DNA of 64,000 bases from contig NW_019773936.1 in NCBI RefSeq assembly GCF_001039355.2, positions 72,001 through 136,000 of the forward strand, given 5' to 3'. Position numbers and translations under genes: made by a program. This DNA comes from Lingula anatina (Eukaryota; Brachiopoda; Lingulata; Lingulida; Lingulidae). The notes under the pieces were generated by a model. It saw nothing but the letters and a program-made list of their open reading frames with translations. It did no database searches and was not told the origin of the DNA. Shown piece after piece: positions 1 to 11,694 of this stretch (its first letter is position 1; each line of letters starts with the position of its first letter).

Positions 1-254
1 AGAATAGCCCGTTTATGGGTATAGTCTGCTGAAATATTTTGACGCCCTGACAGAAGGCAGCATACAAATAGTAGAAGTTTCATCAACCGCGCAGTATTGC
101 CCTACTTTCACAGGCCACATCAGGTAATGATAACTGCGTCACTTTGTTGGGATATACAAGACAACAGCCTCCGTGGCAGACCCACGGGGTCGCACAGTGG
201 GTACGTGTACCCTTCTTAGATTCCAAAGTTCCTCCATCTCGACACCCCCCCCCC

Positions 255-288
<34 letters not shown>

Positions 289-1868
289 AAGCGTTTTTTT
301 CATACCTAACTATGCCCAACATACCGTTGAGTACTTACATTTTGGGTGACAAGTGTATTGGGACAAGTAGGGCTTAATTATATTATTAAAGCAAATCGTG
401 GATTCATTGGTGTAACCCGTCTTTTTGGATCGGAGCGCAAACGCAGTGGTATGCATTACACTTTACAACGCCAGTAATATGGGGTGAATGTGTTAAGGAT
501 TACCTTTAAGGAAGAAAGATCGGGTGGGACATGATTTTACTTAGAGCTGATTCAGCACACAACACAGGTACCGAGCTTCAAAGAAACTCTAAACCCAGGG
601 TAATTCACCTCCATTGGGTGTGCGCTGGTTTGTTTTCTAATTCATAAGCGGCGGTTGGGTTGGCAGTACAAAGCCACTAGACCAAATATTCCTCATGATA
701 TTTTAATATCCAGCCTTGGGCCATAGAATGTGAATTTCGTTCATTCATCTCTGAAATGTCTATGTGGTTTTCTTTATTGGAATAGAGCGACAACAGCATG
801 GCACACATCTTATAAGTATAAATTCTAGTTTGGAATACTAAGTTTTAAGCCAACCAGTGGCGTGCAGGTCTCGATGTACTTAATAAAATCAACCAGAACA
901 GCATTGTGTCAGCGTCACATATCTTTTCTATCAAAAGTGTGCAGATATTGCATGTTGATGCACATTTGAAAAGGGCCATTCGTGTAAAATTATATAATAC
1001 ATACGCTTAAAAAATAACAAACACACACCAATATTTCTTCTTTAAATCTGCTTTTTTATTTTTAACTAGTATTAACTTTATTTATTCTCCATTCAAAGAT
1101 GAGTTGATATCACTATGTGATCATTACAGGCAAGCTAAACACAAGCATTTTAAATTGTTCTCGGTAATATAAATTAGGATAAATGGCATCACTGTTACAC
1201 AGCTCTGCACAGTTCTTTAACCTAAGGCCGCACTAGGGACACACATGTATGTTCTTAAACAAAATATACCGTTCAAGTTAAACGTGACTGTAGATAATTG
1301 ATCAGTTAACGCTATAACGTAACTGAATATAAAATGATTATTATATCTAAGAACATTTTGTGATGACAATCATTTATTTTGGAACAGAATATTTAAGAAA
1401 AAGCTACGTTTCGCTTTTGTCACAAGAGCATCATATAGCTGAATGCCAACAGGCCGTTGGGTGTTTGTTGGTAGACCTGTAAACAATTGTCACTTGGGGT
1501 GGTAATGCTTTGTTCCAAAGTGAGTATTATCATTATATATAACGTTATCAAATAGAAATCCTTGGAACAACGACCATTCTAATAGATAATATATTATTGT
1601 ACTTTTTAACAACGTCATCAGTTCTTTAAAAGCAAAACTGGTTGTCCAATCCAGATATCGCTATGAACATTCTGTGGAGCATATGAAGATCAAAACTGTG
1701 TCTAAATATTTGATGACATATTTCTAACCTCCAGCAGCCATAATACCCACTGATGACACAACATGTCCGTTAAATTCTGTGTTTTCATCGCATGCTTTGC
1801 ATCCTGCATTTTGTGAAAAAATGGAATTCAGTTCAGTTTTCGTTTTCTTTTTTTACCTAACACAATTC
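1..1868. other. Non-coding flank beyond the patatin-like gene
   Basis: I see no convincing exon here. The stretch holds a SINE-like unit with a long poly(A) run near 180-286 (listed separately) and AT-rich sequence. On the minus strand an AATAAA lies at 1373-1378, about 490 bases past the proposed stop of the phospholipase gene, so part of this stretch may be its 3' untranslated region. Confidence 0.5.
180..286 (+). repeat. tRNA-derived SINE-like unit with poly(A) tail
   Basis: A box-A-like stretch (TCGCACAGTGG, about 190-200) is followed about 40 bases later by a box-B-like stretch (ATCTCGACACC, about 236-246), the spacing of a tRNA gene. A run of about ten C and then about thirty A follow directly. 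Box A has one mismatch to the consensus TRGYNNARNGG, and box B keeps the TCGA..CC core. This layout fits a retroposed tRNA-derived element or tRNA pseudogene rather than a working tRNA, because I cannot fold a full cloverleaf. Confidence 0.4.
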
Positions 1869-1889
1869 TTAGGATGACGACTCTGATGA
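1869..1889 (-). CDS. Possible terminal exon of the patatin-like gene
   Basis: After the donor at 3012, the next convincing acceptor I see is a long T tract ending TTTTCAG (on the + strand, 1890 onward). It joins in phase 0 to six codons SSESSS and TAA. The acceptor is strong but the coding piece is tiny, so this is a proposal and a transcript could end elsewhere. Confidence 0.35.
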   Translation of the reverse strand, partial: SSESSS

Positions 1890-4063
1890 CTGAAAACAAA
1901 AAAAAAAAAAAAAAGAAATCTAAAAAGACATCCTAACCACTGGAACATTAAATCGCCATGCATGGATAGTTCATTTTCATACTTTATTTTCTATAATTGG
2001 TGTAACAAAGGTATATGTTCCGATTGTTTTGTCACTCATTCACCATTACAACTCACTGGAATCGTTTTGCATAGTCATAAAACTCATTCCTATTCTCGGT
2101 CTTTTCTATTATGCATCTAAGTGTAAACGACCAAACGAAAAAAACCCCAACACTTAGCCCGTTAATGAACATGACTACTGCTTATTAACATAAGCTCATG
2201 ATATTTATCTGGACGAGTTTCCATTCCACACGTTATTCTTCTCTCTTCAACGTTCTGTGATGTGCATGATAAAATATACTCTTTATGGTAACCCAGCTCT
2301 AACTGTAACCCAGCATTTCAATCTAAGAGTTATCTTTTGGACGCAAACCACGACCCAGATAGAATAGCACAATGAGAATAAATTATAATATATTATCCAA
2401 GCACATAACCCTCTACCAGGGTCACAGGGAAAATATTTGAACAGATATTGACAGATATTTTCTGGATAGTATTATGTGCACACTTCTTTGCTGAAGCAAA
2501 TTTTTTTAACAAAAACGACGTCATCGCGCGGATGGCCTATGGTAGGCAGCACAAGCACGTGGTTTGTCGGCTGCTGCCGGTAACATGTCCAGAGTGCAGA
2601 ATCACTCCTCAGTTTTCAGTGGGATATTACACTTTTTGGCATATTCCCTTAAAAATGCCGTAGTTCCGGATCGCCCTTGCTACAAAAGGAAGGAAAAGGA
2701 AAAATTTAAATGTGATATAAAATTGGGTTGGGTCCATCTGAACATTTAATCCCAACATTTAATTGCCAATATCTGAAAACTCTTACTTTTGGCTGCTTTA
2801 ATCAATATATCACAAACGATTGAAGGAAAAAATAAATAACTTTTAGAAAAAAATTTCAAAGAGTACACAAGTTTGAATTATGAAAATATCCGCACACTGT
2901 GAAAGTTAGGATTTTCTTTGGAAAGGCACCAAGGTACATGTATATTTAAGGCATACTGTATACTGTGTGTCGGAGGTGGGGGGAGGGGGTGGGGTGGGTG
3001 AGAATCACATACCTTTCGCAGGAAAATTTTGTCTTGTTCCTCCATGTCCATGTCTAGCGTACTAATATAGTCTGTGCAGATACCTATTGTACGCTCAGAA
3101 TCGGAAGCCTAGAAAATATATAATAGTACCATAAACATTCATTTTCTGTAAGAGCAAGTTTCACCACGAAGTGCTACAACGCTGCACAAATATGTCCGGG
3201 ATGTGAATGATGCGTTTGTTAACACTGATAATACATATGCATCTAGCCTAAGCTTCAGGTCCGATGCCTGCCAACTTCTTAATTTTCAAATCTCCAAAAA
3301 CGAACGGTTATAGGACAGGTTAAGTTTAAACCATACACAACACTCAGAAACGAGTACCCAGTCATCTGAGTTCTGTAGTTCCCCAGAAGTCATCCGATGG
3401 TACACAGACACGTCTAACATTTGTGATAGCTAGGCACTGTAATCTTTTGAACAGTCAAACGCCGCTAAATTTCAGACTTGACAAGGGGACATGAAAATTT
3501 AAAAACAAAGAAGTTGGTCCGCGTAGGCTCTGAATCTCTGGCTTGTAGGCCTATCATACGCACCTTAACATATTGCCTTTGCGACGAGACGTCGTATGTG
3601 GACAATAAAGCTCCTATGTAGTCCTGCAGAGACTGGATGGGCGTGTTGGAGACGTCAAGGATATATTCCAGAGGACTGACAACGCCTTTATTCTCCAAAA
3701 ATGTCATGAATTCAGTGGCCGTTACCTGCAACCAGGGAAAATACAAAATCATTAAACAGGAGACAGAAGAACGGAAGGACAGACAAACAGACAGACAATA
3801 AGCCCAAAACATAACTAAACAACTGACAAAATAACTTACCTTCTTTCGATTAAACTCTAAAATGAAAGCTAAAAATAATACAAAGTTACACCAACTGGAT
3901 TTTGTGTCGTCATTTTACCATTTTGTCTTCGTTATAATCTAGCTCGGTAAATGAGGCATCCATATCAAACGAATCGCCAAACAGAACACGAACTGACGTT
4001 GGATCCCGGCTCTGGAGCTGAAATGGAATGTCAGTGTTCAGAACGGCGGGTTCAAGTCAAAAG

Positions 4064-4106
<43 letters not shown>

Positions 4107-6669
4107 AGCAGCCAAGGGGTAATTAAGCCGCGTACACAAAATATAATTACCCTCTAGCTGCTCGAGGAGACAATTAAGCTGATTACATAGATTGCACTTT
4201 AACGAGAATCTCCCACAGAGTTAGATCGATCCAGCTGTGCGATGTCTGAATCTGAATGCGGTCATTCAGTCTGTACTAGTACACACAGATTGATCCTAAC
4301 ATGGAATTACGCTACAGTTTTTCCTCCCTTTCATAACGAATAGAACAGTGCCTAAAAATCCAAGGGAAAAGACTGACAATCTTTGGCGTGAGTGCTGTTA
4401 GAATGATTTTATGTATGCCTGTTTTACCTCTTTCATAGCCCGTTGGTATTCAGTTAGACTGATTCTCCCATCTCGGTTTAAGTCGTTTTCAGCAAATGAC
4501 CGAAACAAAGACTGAGCGGCATGGATGACTTGAGATTTCCTGTCCACTTCGGATTTTACTTCGTCCATCATTTGTCCTCGAAGCCTTGTGGTAAACAGGA
4601 GATATAAATTTATATTTGTAAATATTTTAATTATTTGAACACCTTTTTTAAATTAGTTTTTGAGTTTACATTTGATGAGCAAGTCTTTTGTTTTTTCCTT
4701 GAGAGCTTTTGTCGTTTCCAACGTTTCTAAGACCGTTTCCGGTCGTTATGGTAACATTACTCAATTTTTAATGCCATATCAACGAAATGTCATTTTTTCA
4801 ACTTTTGCACCAATTAAGTGACGCAAACTAGCACAAACAGAAAACTTGTGACTACATGCACGTTCCACAGAAATGCTTCTTTTGGATATACATTTCTGTC
4901 TGGCTGCTGATGCATATAAGCTTCTTTTCCTATATAAACAGGAAAGTTATCTTATAAGATCACGAGCCAACCAAACAACAGCAATTCTGTACATTACCAA
5001 GGAGTCCTAACTCCCTGAAATTACGTACTTTGCCAGGGGAGTGTCCGGTCTCTGCCTTGTGGCTTTCTCCGCGAGATCTCGTGTGTTTGTTCCCACTTTC
5101 ATCAAATCAAGTTCATCTGTGGAATACTACAGAGAAAATAATTCTTGTGAGAAACCTGTCGGTTTTATTTTTTTCATTATCAAAAACAAAAGGATTATCT
5201 AAAATCACATCTTGTCGTGAGCGCATTCAATCATAGCGATAAGAGCAGTCTATAGATAAATAATAATAGTAAAATAATTTTTCATGTAGAAGAATACGAT
5301 TTCGCATGATAAATACAAATATATACTTGTATATATTCTTTATCTAATTGCTCTAACCATGCACTGTCTATCTCTTACCAGCACCATTCCTATTGTCTCA
5401 TGTCTGTGCCTCACGTTCGGGTCACCAGATGGCTCTCCAGTCGGCCTGTCAAAGGGATCCTCCTCTGTTCCCAATTTTTTGAAGAATGTATCTTTTGGTC
5501 TTAGAGACAGAAACCAACCTAGGTTTAAATGTACATGATGAAAATTTGCTCTCTTGTTGTCTTTTCTTTTAGAAAAAAAGTTCACTTCGTCAGAAAAATT
5601 AAGGTCTTGACATAGATTTCCTAACCATTCTGTGCAGATTCAAGAAGTGAAAAGCGAAATGAAGAGGGGCCAAAAACCGAATCAATGTAAAAAGAGGTTT
5701 CAGACTCACCGTCGAAGGCATGGATGGGATAGTTACAGAGCATTCCTCCGTCAACGTAGTAATGTTTACGTCCCTTTATCTCTATGACTTTTGGTTGGAA
5801 GTAGCCTGAATTCAAACATATTAAATACCAAATATGCTGTTGCCATCCATTAACCAAATGCTTAAGGATAAGGTTTTAATGCAGCGTAAAAAAGGCTGTA
5901 CGAGAAAATATTTTAAGAAAGATTTAGATGCTAGATAAAAACAGCGAAATTGTCACATAAAACCAATTGCAATTGAGATAATCAAAAATGAAAGAAATTC
6001 CCCCAAATTGATGTTTTTAACTCATCTTTAAAAGTATGCTGATATTGAGAAATATTTCGACTGACTCACCTATCCGGTGATATTGCAATTAAGTTTGTCA
6101 TAAATGACCAAGGACTGAAATTCATATGATATTCTACAAAAAAAAAAAAAAAAAAAAAAATCACCTGGAATACTTGCTGACATGCGCATCGCAAGCGCAA
6201 TGGGAACATCCGGTGTTGTCTTAGGGTGGAAATATTCAATGCCCTTTTTACTGACATTGGCGCAGATAATACACAATTCAACTTTCTTATCGTCATATAA
6301 CTAAAATGAAAGATTCCAAACATCTGTTATAATCAGTATGACACCAGGAACTAAGAAAAAAAAACATTCAGACTATTTCTGTGTCAAGGCAAATTTCTGA
6401 TAAACAACTGTATACACAACGTAAATATCAATTTCCCTTTTGCATATTGGGGCATCTTCCTACCTGTTTGAACGTGTAGTCTGGGTTTCCTGTTTTATGT
6501 TCTACATACATTTTCAGTACGCTCAGGTATTTCTCTCCAGGGTTCCAGCCAAACATACGCAAAAAATTCGGCAACAATGAGAGATAACCTCCCCAGGCAT
6601 CTGAAAAAAATGATTTAAGTCGTTATTTGGGTACATGGCGAAGGGCATTAACCAAACCCTGCCAACTTC

Positions 6670-6746
<77 letters not shown>

Positions 6747-7473
6747 AATCTTTCGAGTAGAAATGTTCGAGAATCCGCATGATGTAGGGCTTATAACTTA
6801 GCAGCCAGGGTGAAACTCTATATGCGCCAGGAATGTCGACTTAGAAAGAAATACGAAAGTAATACACAAAACATGGTGAATACGTGCTGTTGTGCAAAAT
6901 AATGAAAGGCTATACTAGTATATATTAGTATATCAGAAAATATACATTTACATGCAGTACAATTTAAATGAAAAAATGTAATTAAACACATTTAATAGAA
7001 AATACACAAGAGATGATATTGTAGGCTCCCATATCTTAGAAATCTGAACACAGTTTATTTTGTATTCCATAATTTATTAGAAAACGTATGGCAACGACTC
7101 ACCGTCAGTTATAGACTTCTGGTCCAGATTCAGCAGGGCGGCGATGTCTCCCGGTTTATATCCAAGACTGAGTAGACCTGCGACGCACGCCCCTGCGCTA
7201 GCCCCACCAAATCTCTTGATACTCTGTAGTATACCGACATCTTCTAAAACCTGGGGAATATTTAATTTGAAAGATTTATATTCTACTTACTAAGATTTAG
7301 AAAACACACACAAAAAAAAAAAACGTCTTCAAAGCGAAACAAAATTTAGGTAATTGGAATGAAGAGTGACAAATGAACAAAGTATTAAGGTAAAATATTA
7401 ATAATAATTTTGCATTTTCAAAGTTGCAAGCACTTTCCGAAATAAATCAATTCATTTCCTTCATATTCACAAG

Positions 7474-7506
<33 letters not shown>

Positions 7507-8512
7507 TTAGGATTCAGAATATGAAAAATAGTGAGCAGTTTCTTTTTGTCTATTCCCTTCTCCGCTTCCAATAAAAACTCTCTTCACATAAGAGGGTTTA
7601 CTTGTTTTTTTGAGTGCGTGAAAATGTTCACTCTATTTTCAAACACGTCATGTTAGAGGCATTTAATTGGAAACATGTTATTCAATAATTTTAGATAGTT
7701 TCTTTAAAGATTCATTACGTAATTTCTTTAATATGAGTTTATAGTCCGTTAGCAGTGTGTGTATTTTCTTTTTTGGTCGACAAGGAATGGAGCTTTATTA
7801 TGTTTTGAAAAGTTTGCGATTGAGTTACAATACATTTCAAAAAGCTTAAGCCCCACTTTTCAAACACGTCTTATTGGAGACGTAATCGGAGACGTGATTG
7901 TACATAAATTCTTTAATGATAAATGTACGTTATTTATTTTCAGTGTGTTTGTGGCCTGTTATTCACGTAATTCTTCGTGACTAGTTTTCTAATAACTTTT
8001 TAAAATTCTACGTGGTTTAGCATTATCATGTTATGTCGTTAACTAAAGGATTAACACCGTTTGAATACTTTGTCTTAGGCGTTGTCCAACAGGAAAATAA
8101 GAACCGTTTTGAAGGGTGTCCAAATTTAGAACCCATTCATTATATTCACCTTTAAAAAAATATTGCGTTTCTAGACAGACTGACTGCATTCTCATAGATT
8201 TAGATCGATCCACCTAGATCGACCTAACTCCCTGGGGGTTCACGCTAAATTGCTGTCAGCCGAACGCGCACGGTAGTTAATTACCCCCTTACAGCTTTTA
8301 GTAGGCGGGACAGACATTTAAGCCGGCTAAGCTGACAGTAATCTAGTGAGACTCCCCACAAGGATAGATCGATCTAAAATCTGTGGGAATGGGGTCTAAC
8401 AGTCAGTCATAGGCGTAGGAAGCTGTGCATATAGCTTAGGGGCCCTATAAAATTCTTTGAGGCGAATGAATAGTTGAAGATGTCTTTGAAATATTACATC
8501 AAACTCACTAAA

Positions 8513-8545
<33 letters not shown>

Positions 8546-10298
8546 CCCCCCTCCCTTCTCAAATTTGCCTCCTGTGCAACCTGGTAAATAATATTTGCAT
8601 TCCCCGTATCACGGCGTAAACCATTAACTCATTGCTCAGCCGTGACGACTCCGTTGATCACAACCATGTGAGGTCTGCTACAGTATTTACTCACCTTATA
8701 TCAGTGTTACAAAGACTGAAAAGAAGTTTACATGAAATAGTACAGTAGACTCCACAAATAAATACTAAAAAAAACAGCCCCGTTGTATGCAAGGTTAAGG
8801 AAAGACTCATAATAAATTCAAGTGCAAAGTGCCAAATGAACAGAGAAGATAAATTACCGTGTTTCAGTCGATCAGTTTACATGTCGTAGTTTTTATAACT
8901 TTAAACAAATAGCAGCGGTACACTAGCATTTAAAAGCATTTTAGGGCGGCAAAACGGGCACTTCGTGCTATGTTTAAAAACTGGAAACGATTTAATGCTG
9001 TTTTTGTGTACTCATTATCCAGCGCACCATATAAAATATTGCGTGAGATTACCCAGAACAGATGTTGAAACGGCATTGCAATTAATGTATTGCTCATCTG
9101 CAATCAATAAGACACACCGTCAGTTGTCAAGAATGAACAGTTTTTTTATGTGATAAGTATATGATGTCAATCAATGAAAAATTAGTGCCGACATTCTCTT
9201 CTAATGACAACATGGATTTTCGCATTACTCGATTACTTTCCCCAAACTTGCACACGTACTAGTACAATGGACCCAAGCCTCAAACGCGGGGACAACGTAC
9301 GTACACCTTTACCAGAGACACAGATGGAATTTTCACTAGATAAGATGTGTCTGACTAATTCATGACAAGATTCTTTGTCGCGCTGGCGAAAAGCGTAACA
9401 TAATTAATCTGAGGCCCTGGTAAAGGTAAGGCGTGGAGTGAAATGTTGTCATTGATTCAACCTTGATAAACCCTTTCAAAAACTGCGGCGTAGGGAGAAA
9501 ACCGACCTTGGGGTAGTGTGTGTCAGATCTGGAGTGAAAAAAGTTTTCGCTGATTTAACCCTGATTAACCCTTTGAAGAAAGTAGAACATTTTAAGGATT
9601 GCTTGAGGAATATTTTAGGCTGTGTACCAACTCTTCACAGATCCCTCTTCAAACCAGTAGGCTGAAATTTGTGTAAAGAAGCCTGTCAAGCAGTCAACTT
9701 TGAGTACTAAAAACACACCACTGATGTTCAAAAAGCAAAATAATGTTATAAAGGAGGCATTAAGTGCAATGTATGAGCAAGAACTAGTTGACTCATTGAC
9801 AAATTGATAAATTAGGTCTCTTTCCCATTGTCATTGTCGGTCTACGTGGATCGATCCAACTCCGTGGGGACCATTGCTGAATACAATCGGATTAACTGAA
9901 TGACACGCCTCCTCCGGGCGTTGAATAGAATGTAGAAAAGATGATGATAAAACAACTACGTTGAAAACAAGAGGAGGTGTGTTAATCTGTTAAACTGATT
10001 GCATTTAGCGAGAGTCCCCGCGGAGTTGGATCAGTTTACGTAGACCGATAGTGTCAGTGGGAATGAGTCCTTAACCTGTTAATGCATACGTCTTCTGGTC
10101 CGTATGCCGGTTGAACACATATCTACACACAAAATTAGTCACTGGCCGTTATAAACATACATTAAATGGTAAATTAAATACCGGAATGGCTTTTTCATTT
10201 ATGGGCTCGCAAAAAAATAAACGAGACGAGATAAACAGATGCCGAAGCAGGTGAACTAAGTACACGTTTAGCAAGTGTGAACTCAGGTGAACTCGGTA

Positions 10299-10391
<93 letters not shown>

Positions 10392-11694
10392 GATTTATTA
10401 GGGAGGTAAGTCATTAATGTCATTGGTGGAGTTATTGTGATTGTAGAAATAAACTATCCACAGACAGCGCCAAAGCGGCTAAAACTTTTTCCATCCAGTT
10501 CAGACATTGTTGTCTATGCTCCGTGGTATATACAGTTATATGCCATATATATAATATATATAAAAAATATTTAGTAAATTTCTGCTCTGCCTTGATTTAG
10601 AGAGTGAACGTATCTCAGATAGGCGGTGTATGGGAGCAGTAAGGTGCAGGGGATATCGGCAAAAAGACAAATTCACACGTATTCCGTATTTCGGTAAGCT
10701 TTTCTAACACACCAGTATACACGCAACAATACCTGTGGATCTAAGCTTGAGGCTTAAAACGAGAAAATTTATTAATAGCTCACCGATCACAAAATATGTG
10801 CATGTTGAAAAAACCTCAGCGACACGACGCGTTAAAAATGCAGTTGTATTCACAGATTGGATATGGAACAGGTAAACATGCGTTTTTTCCACAACGTTGG
10901 ATTGAAATCAAACCACATAGCCCAACACTTTCGCCATAATATTGTGTTCAGTTATGTCTTTTTTTGTCTTTCAATATGATTTCCTTTCCACAAACCTAAA
11001 GCGTTGGCAAAGTTTCTAAACCAACCTATGGACGATAATAATGTTGTTATTCACAGCGTTAATAACAAGTTTTCAGTAAAGTTGTTTGGACACCTTAAAA
11101 GCACATTTCTTGCTAACAATACAAACAATAATGTGCTTTGCGGTCAACAAAAACTCACAAAAGAAGTTTTCCACCGACTTAGAAGAAAATAGTTAATGTT
11201 CAGGTTAGAACACCGACCGATGACGTCTCAAAAGGCATATTTGCAAAATCATTTCACCTTAGACGCCCGTGTTCTTTTCTCGATTTCAACATACTATCAA
11301 TCATATATTTATAACAAAAACATCTTAGGTATCATCTGTCACAGCGCACACAAATTACGGATAATAAATACCCATGATTCATTGAAAGTTTCACGGTTGA
11401 TACCGCTTTTGATGGTAAGGACAACAAAGTGAACGGAGGTCACTTTAGTTTACGATTTGTTTTTATTCTTTATCAGTTATGATAAATAAACCAAAGCTAA
11501 CATCCAATGCCTACCTGTAAAGCCCCAGGGTATGCAGTCCCCTTAGTGCCGCCGCCTTCCAGAACCAAGTTTTCAAATGGCCAGTCGTACTTGGCGAGAT
11601 CTGCGTAGTCAGTTTTGTTCACTTCGGCGTCTAGGTCGGCAGGGGGAGGTGGCTGGGTTGGCAGTGCATACCCACTGGACCACATACCCCCCAT
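1869..11694 (-). CDS. Patatin-like phospholipase with inserted EF-hand pair
   Basis: Predicted patatin-fold acyl hydrolase (serine lipase/phospholipase A) that should cleave fatty acids from glycerolipids. Exons in coding order: 11515-11694, 7103-7250, 6464-6600, 6165-6300, 5710-5805, 5379-5518, 4428-about 4584, 3919-4017, 3564-3725, 3013-3108, and a possible last exon 1869-1889. The start ATG (11692-11694) has an in-frame TAG three codons upstream. The glycine-rich oxyanion loop GGGTKG is at residues 47-52. The nucleophile elbow GGASAG puts the catalytic Ser at about 78. The DGG motif puts the catalytic Asp at about 219. Thus both residues of the Ser-Asp dyad are present. Two 12-residue EF-hand loops follow (4428-4584 and across 3919-4017/3564-3725), then a patatin-like C-terminal stretch (TIGICTDYISTLDM). 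Length is about 450 residues. Oddity: exon 5379-5518 ends in phase 0, but neither AG near 4580 restores the EF-hand frame, so a microexon or an assembly indel is likely. No signal peptide is visible, so it is probably cytosolic or membrane-associated. Confidence 0.85.
1890..3012 (-). other. Last intron of the patatin-like gene
   Basis: AT-rich stretch without a recognisable exon. The short plus-strand reading frames at 2448-2749 show no family features and overlap each other. A G-rich run lies near 2973-3000. Confidence 0.45.
3564..4584 (-). CDS. EF-hand pair of the patatin-like gene (three exons)
   Basis: Exons 4428-4584, 3919-4017 and 3564-3725. The first loop, DLNRDGRISLTE, has Asp, Asn, Asp, Arg, Ser and Glu at positions 1, 3, 5, 7, 9 and 12. 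The second loop, DYNEDKMVTATE, spans an exon junction and has Asp, Asn, Asp, Thr and Glu at 1, 3, 5, 9 and 12. Position 6 is Gly in the first and Lys in the second. Hydrophobic helices flank both (SLFRSFAEN, EFMTFLENKG). The pair sits between the catalytic Asp and the last patatin segment. The 5' edge of 4428-4584 is approximate. Confidence 0.8.
4063..4107 (+). repeat. (AAAT)n microsatellite
   Basis: About eleven AAAT units in an intron of the patatin-like gene, directly next to the inverted-repeat element fragment at 4108-4290. It may have replaced that element's left end. Confidence 0.9.
4108..4290. repeat. MITE-like element, family 1 (copy a, left end missing)
   Basis: Shares with 8180-8405, 9825-10080 and 49435-49645 the terminal motif AGATCGATCC next to a CNCNGTGGGGA-type block, and internal pieces such as TAATTAAGCC. 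Only the right terminal repeat is clear; the left is lost next to the (AAAT)n tract. No coding capacity. Confidence 0.55.
6136..6160 (+). repeat. Poly(A) tract next to a splice donor
   Basis: About 24 A on the plus strand. In the transcript this is a T run directly after the GTGA donor of exon 6165-6300 of the patatin-like gene. Such a tract can bind TIA1-type U-rich splicing factors, but that role is inference. Confidence 0.85.
6671..6742 (+). repeat. (AC)n(AG)n compound microsatellite
   Basis: About 18 AC units followed by about 18 AG units, inside an intron of the patatin-like gene. Confidence 0.95.
8180..8405. repeat. MITE-like element, family 1 (copy b)
   Basis: Left end has TTTAGATCGATCC, a second GATCGACC and a CTGGGGGTT block. 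Right end reads GACTCCCCACAAGG then ATAGATCGATCT, the inverse of the left end. The interior has TAATTACCCCC and TTTAAGCCGGCTAA. No open frame; a non-autonomous DNA transposon is the likely origin. Confidence 0.6.
9432..9582. repeat. Imperfect tandem repeat, period about 97 bp
   Basis: GGAGTGAAA near 9435 and again near 9531 are each followed by GTT..T..TGATT.AACC.TGAT.AACCCTTT. The two units are clearly diverged. Confidence 0.5.
9825..10080. repeat. MITE-like element, family 1 (copy c, both ends intact)
   Basis: Best copy of the family. The left end CGGTCTACGTGGATCGATCC then AACTCCGTGGGGAC matches the inverse of the right end, GTCCCCGCGGAGTTGGATC then AGTTTACGTAGACCG, giving arms of about 50 bases with few mismatches. 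About 255 bp long, no coding capacity. Confidence 0.75.
10300..10388 (+). repeat. (TA)n microsatellite
   Basis: Uninterrupted alternating TA of nearly 90 bases in the first intron of the patatin-like gene. It is able to extrude a cruciform and is prone to collapse in assembly. Confidence 0.95.
11515..11694 (-). CDS. Patatin-like gene, first coding exon
   Basis: Sixty codons starting at ATG, with a proline-rich N-terminus (QPPPPAD) and the oxyanion-hole motif LEGGGTKG. It ends in CAG and a GTAGGC donor, phase 0. In-frame TAG CAC GCC GCT precedes the ATG, which supports this start. A further non-coding 5' exon cannot be excluded. Confidence 0.85.

Larger units (their letters stand above)
7251..11514 (-). 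other. Long first intron of the patatin-like gene
   Basis: A 4.3-kb intron between the oxyanion-loop exon and the nucleophile exon. It holds two MITE-like elements (8180-8405, 9825-10080), (TAA)n at about 7475-7506, (GT)n at about 8515-8542, an imperfect tandem repeat at 9432-9582 and a long (TA)n at about 10300-10388. I found no further exon. Confidence 0.6.
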
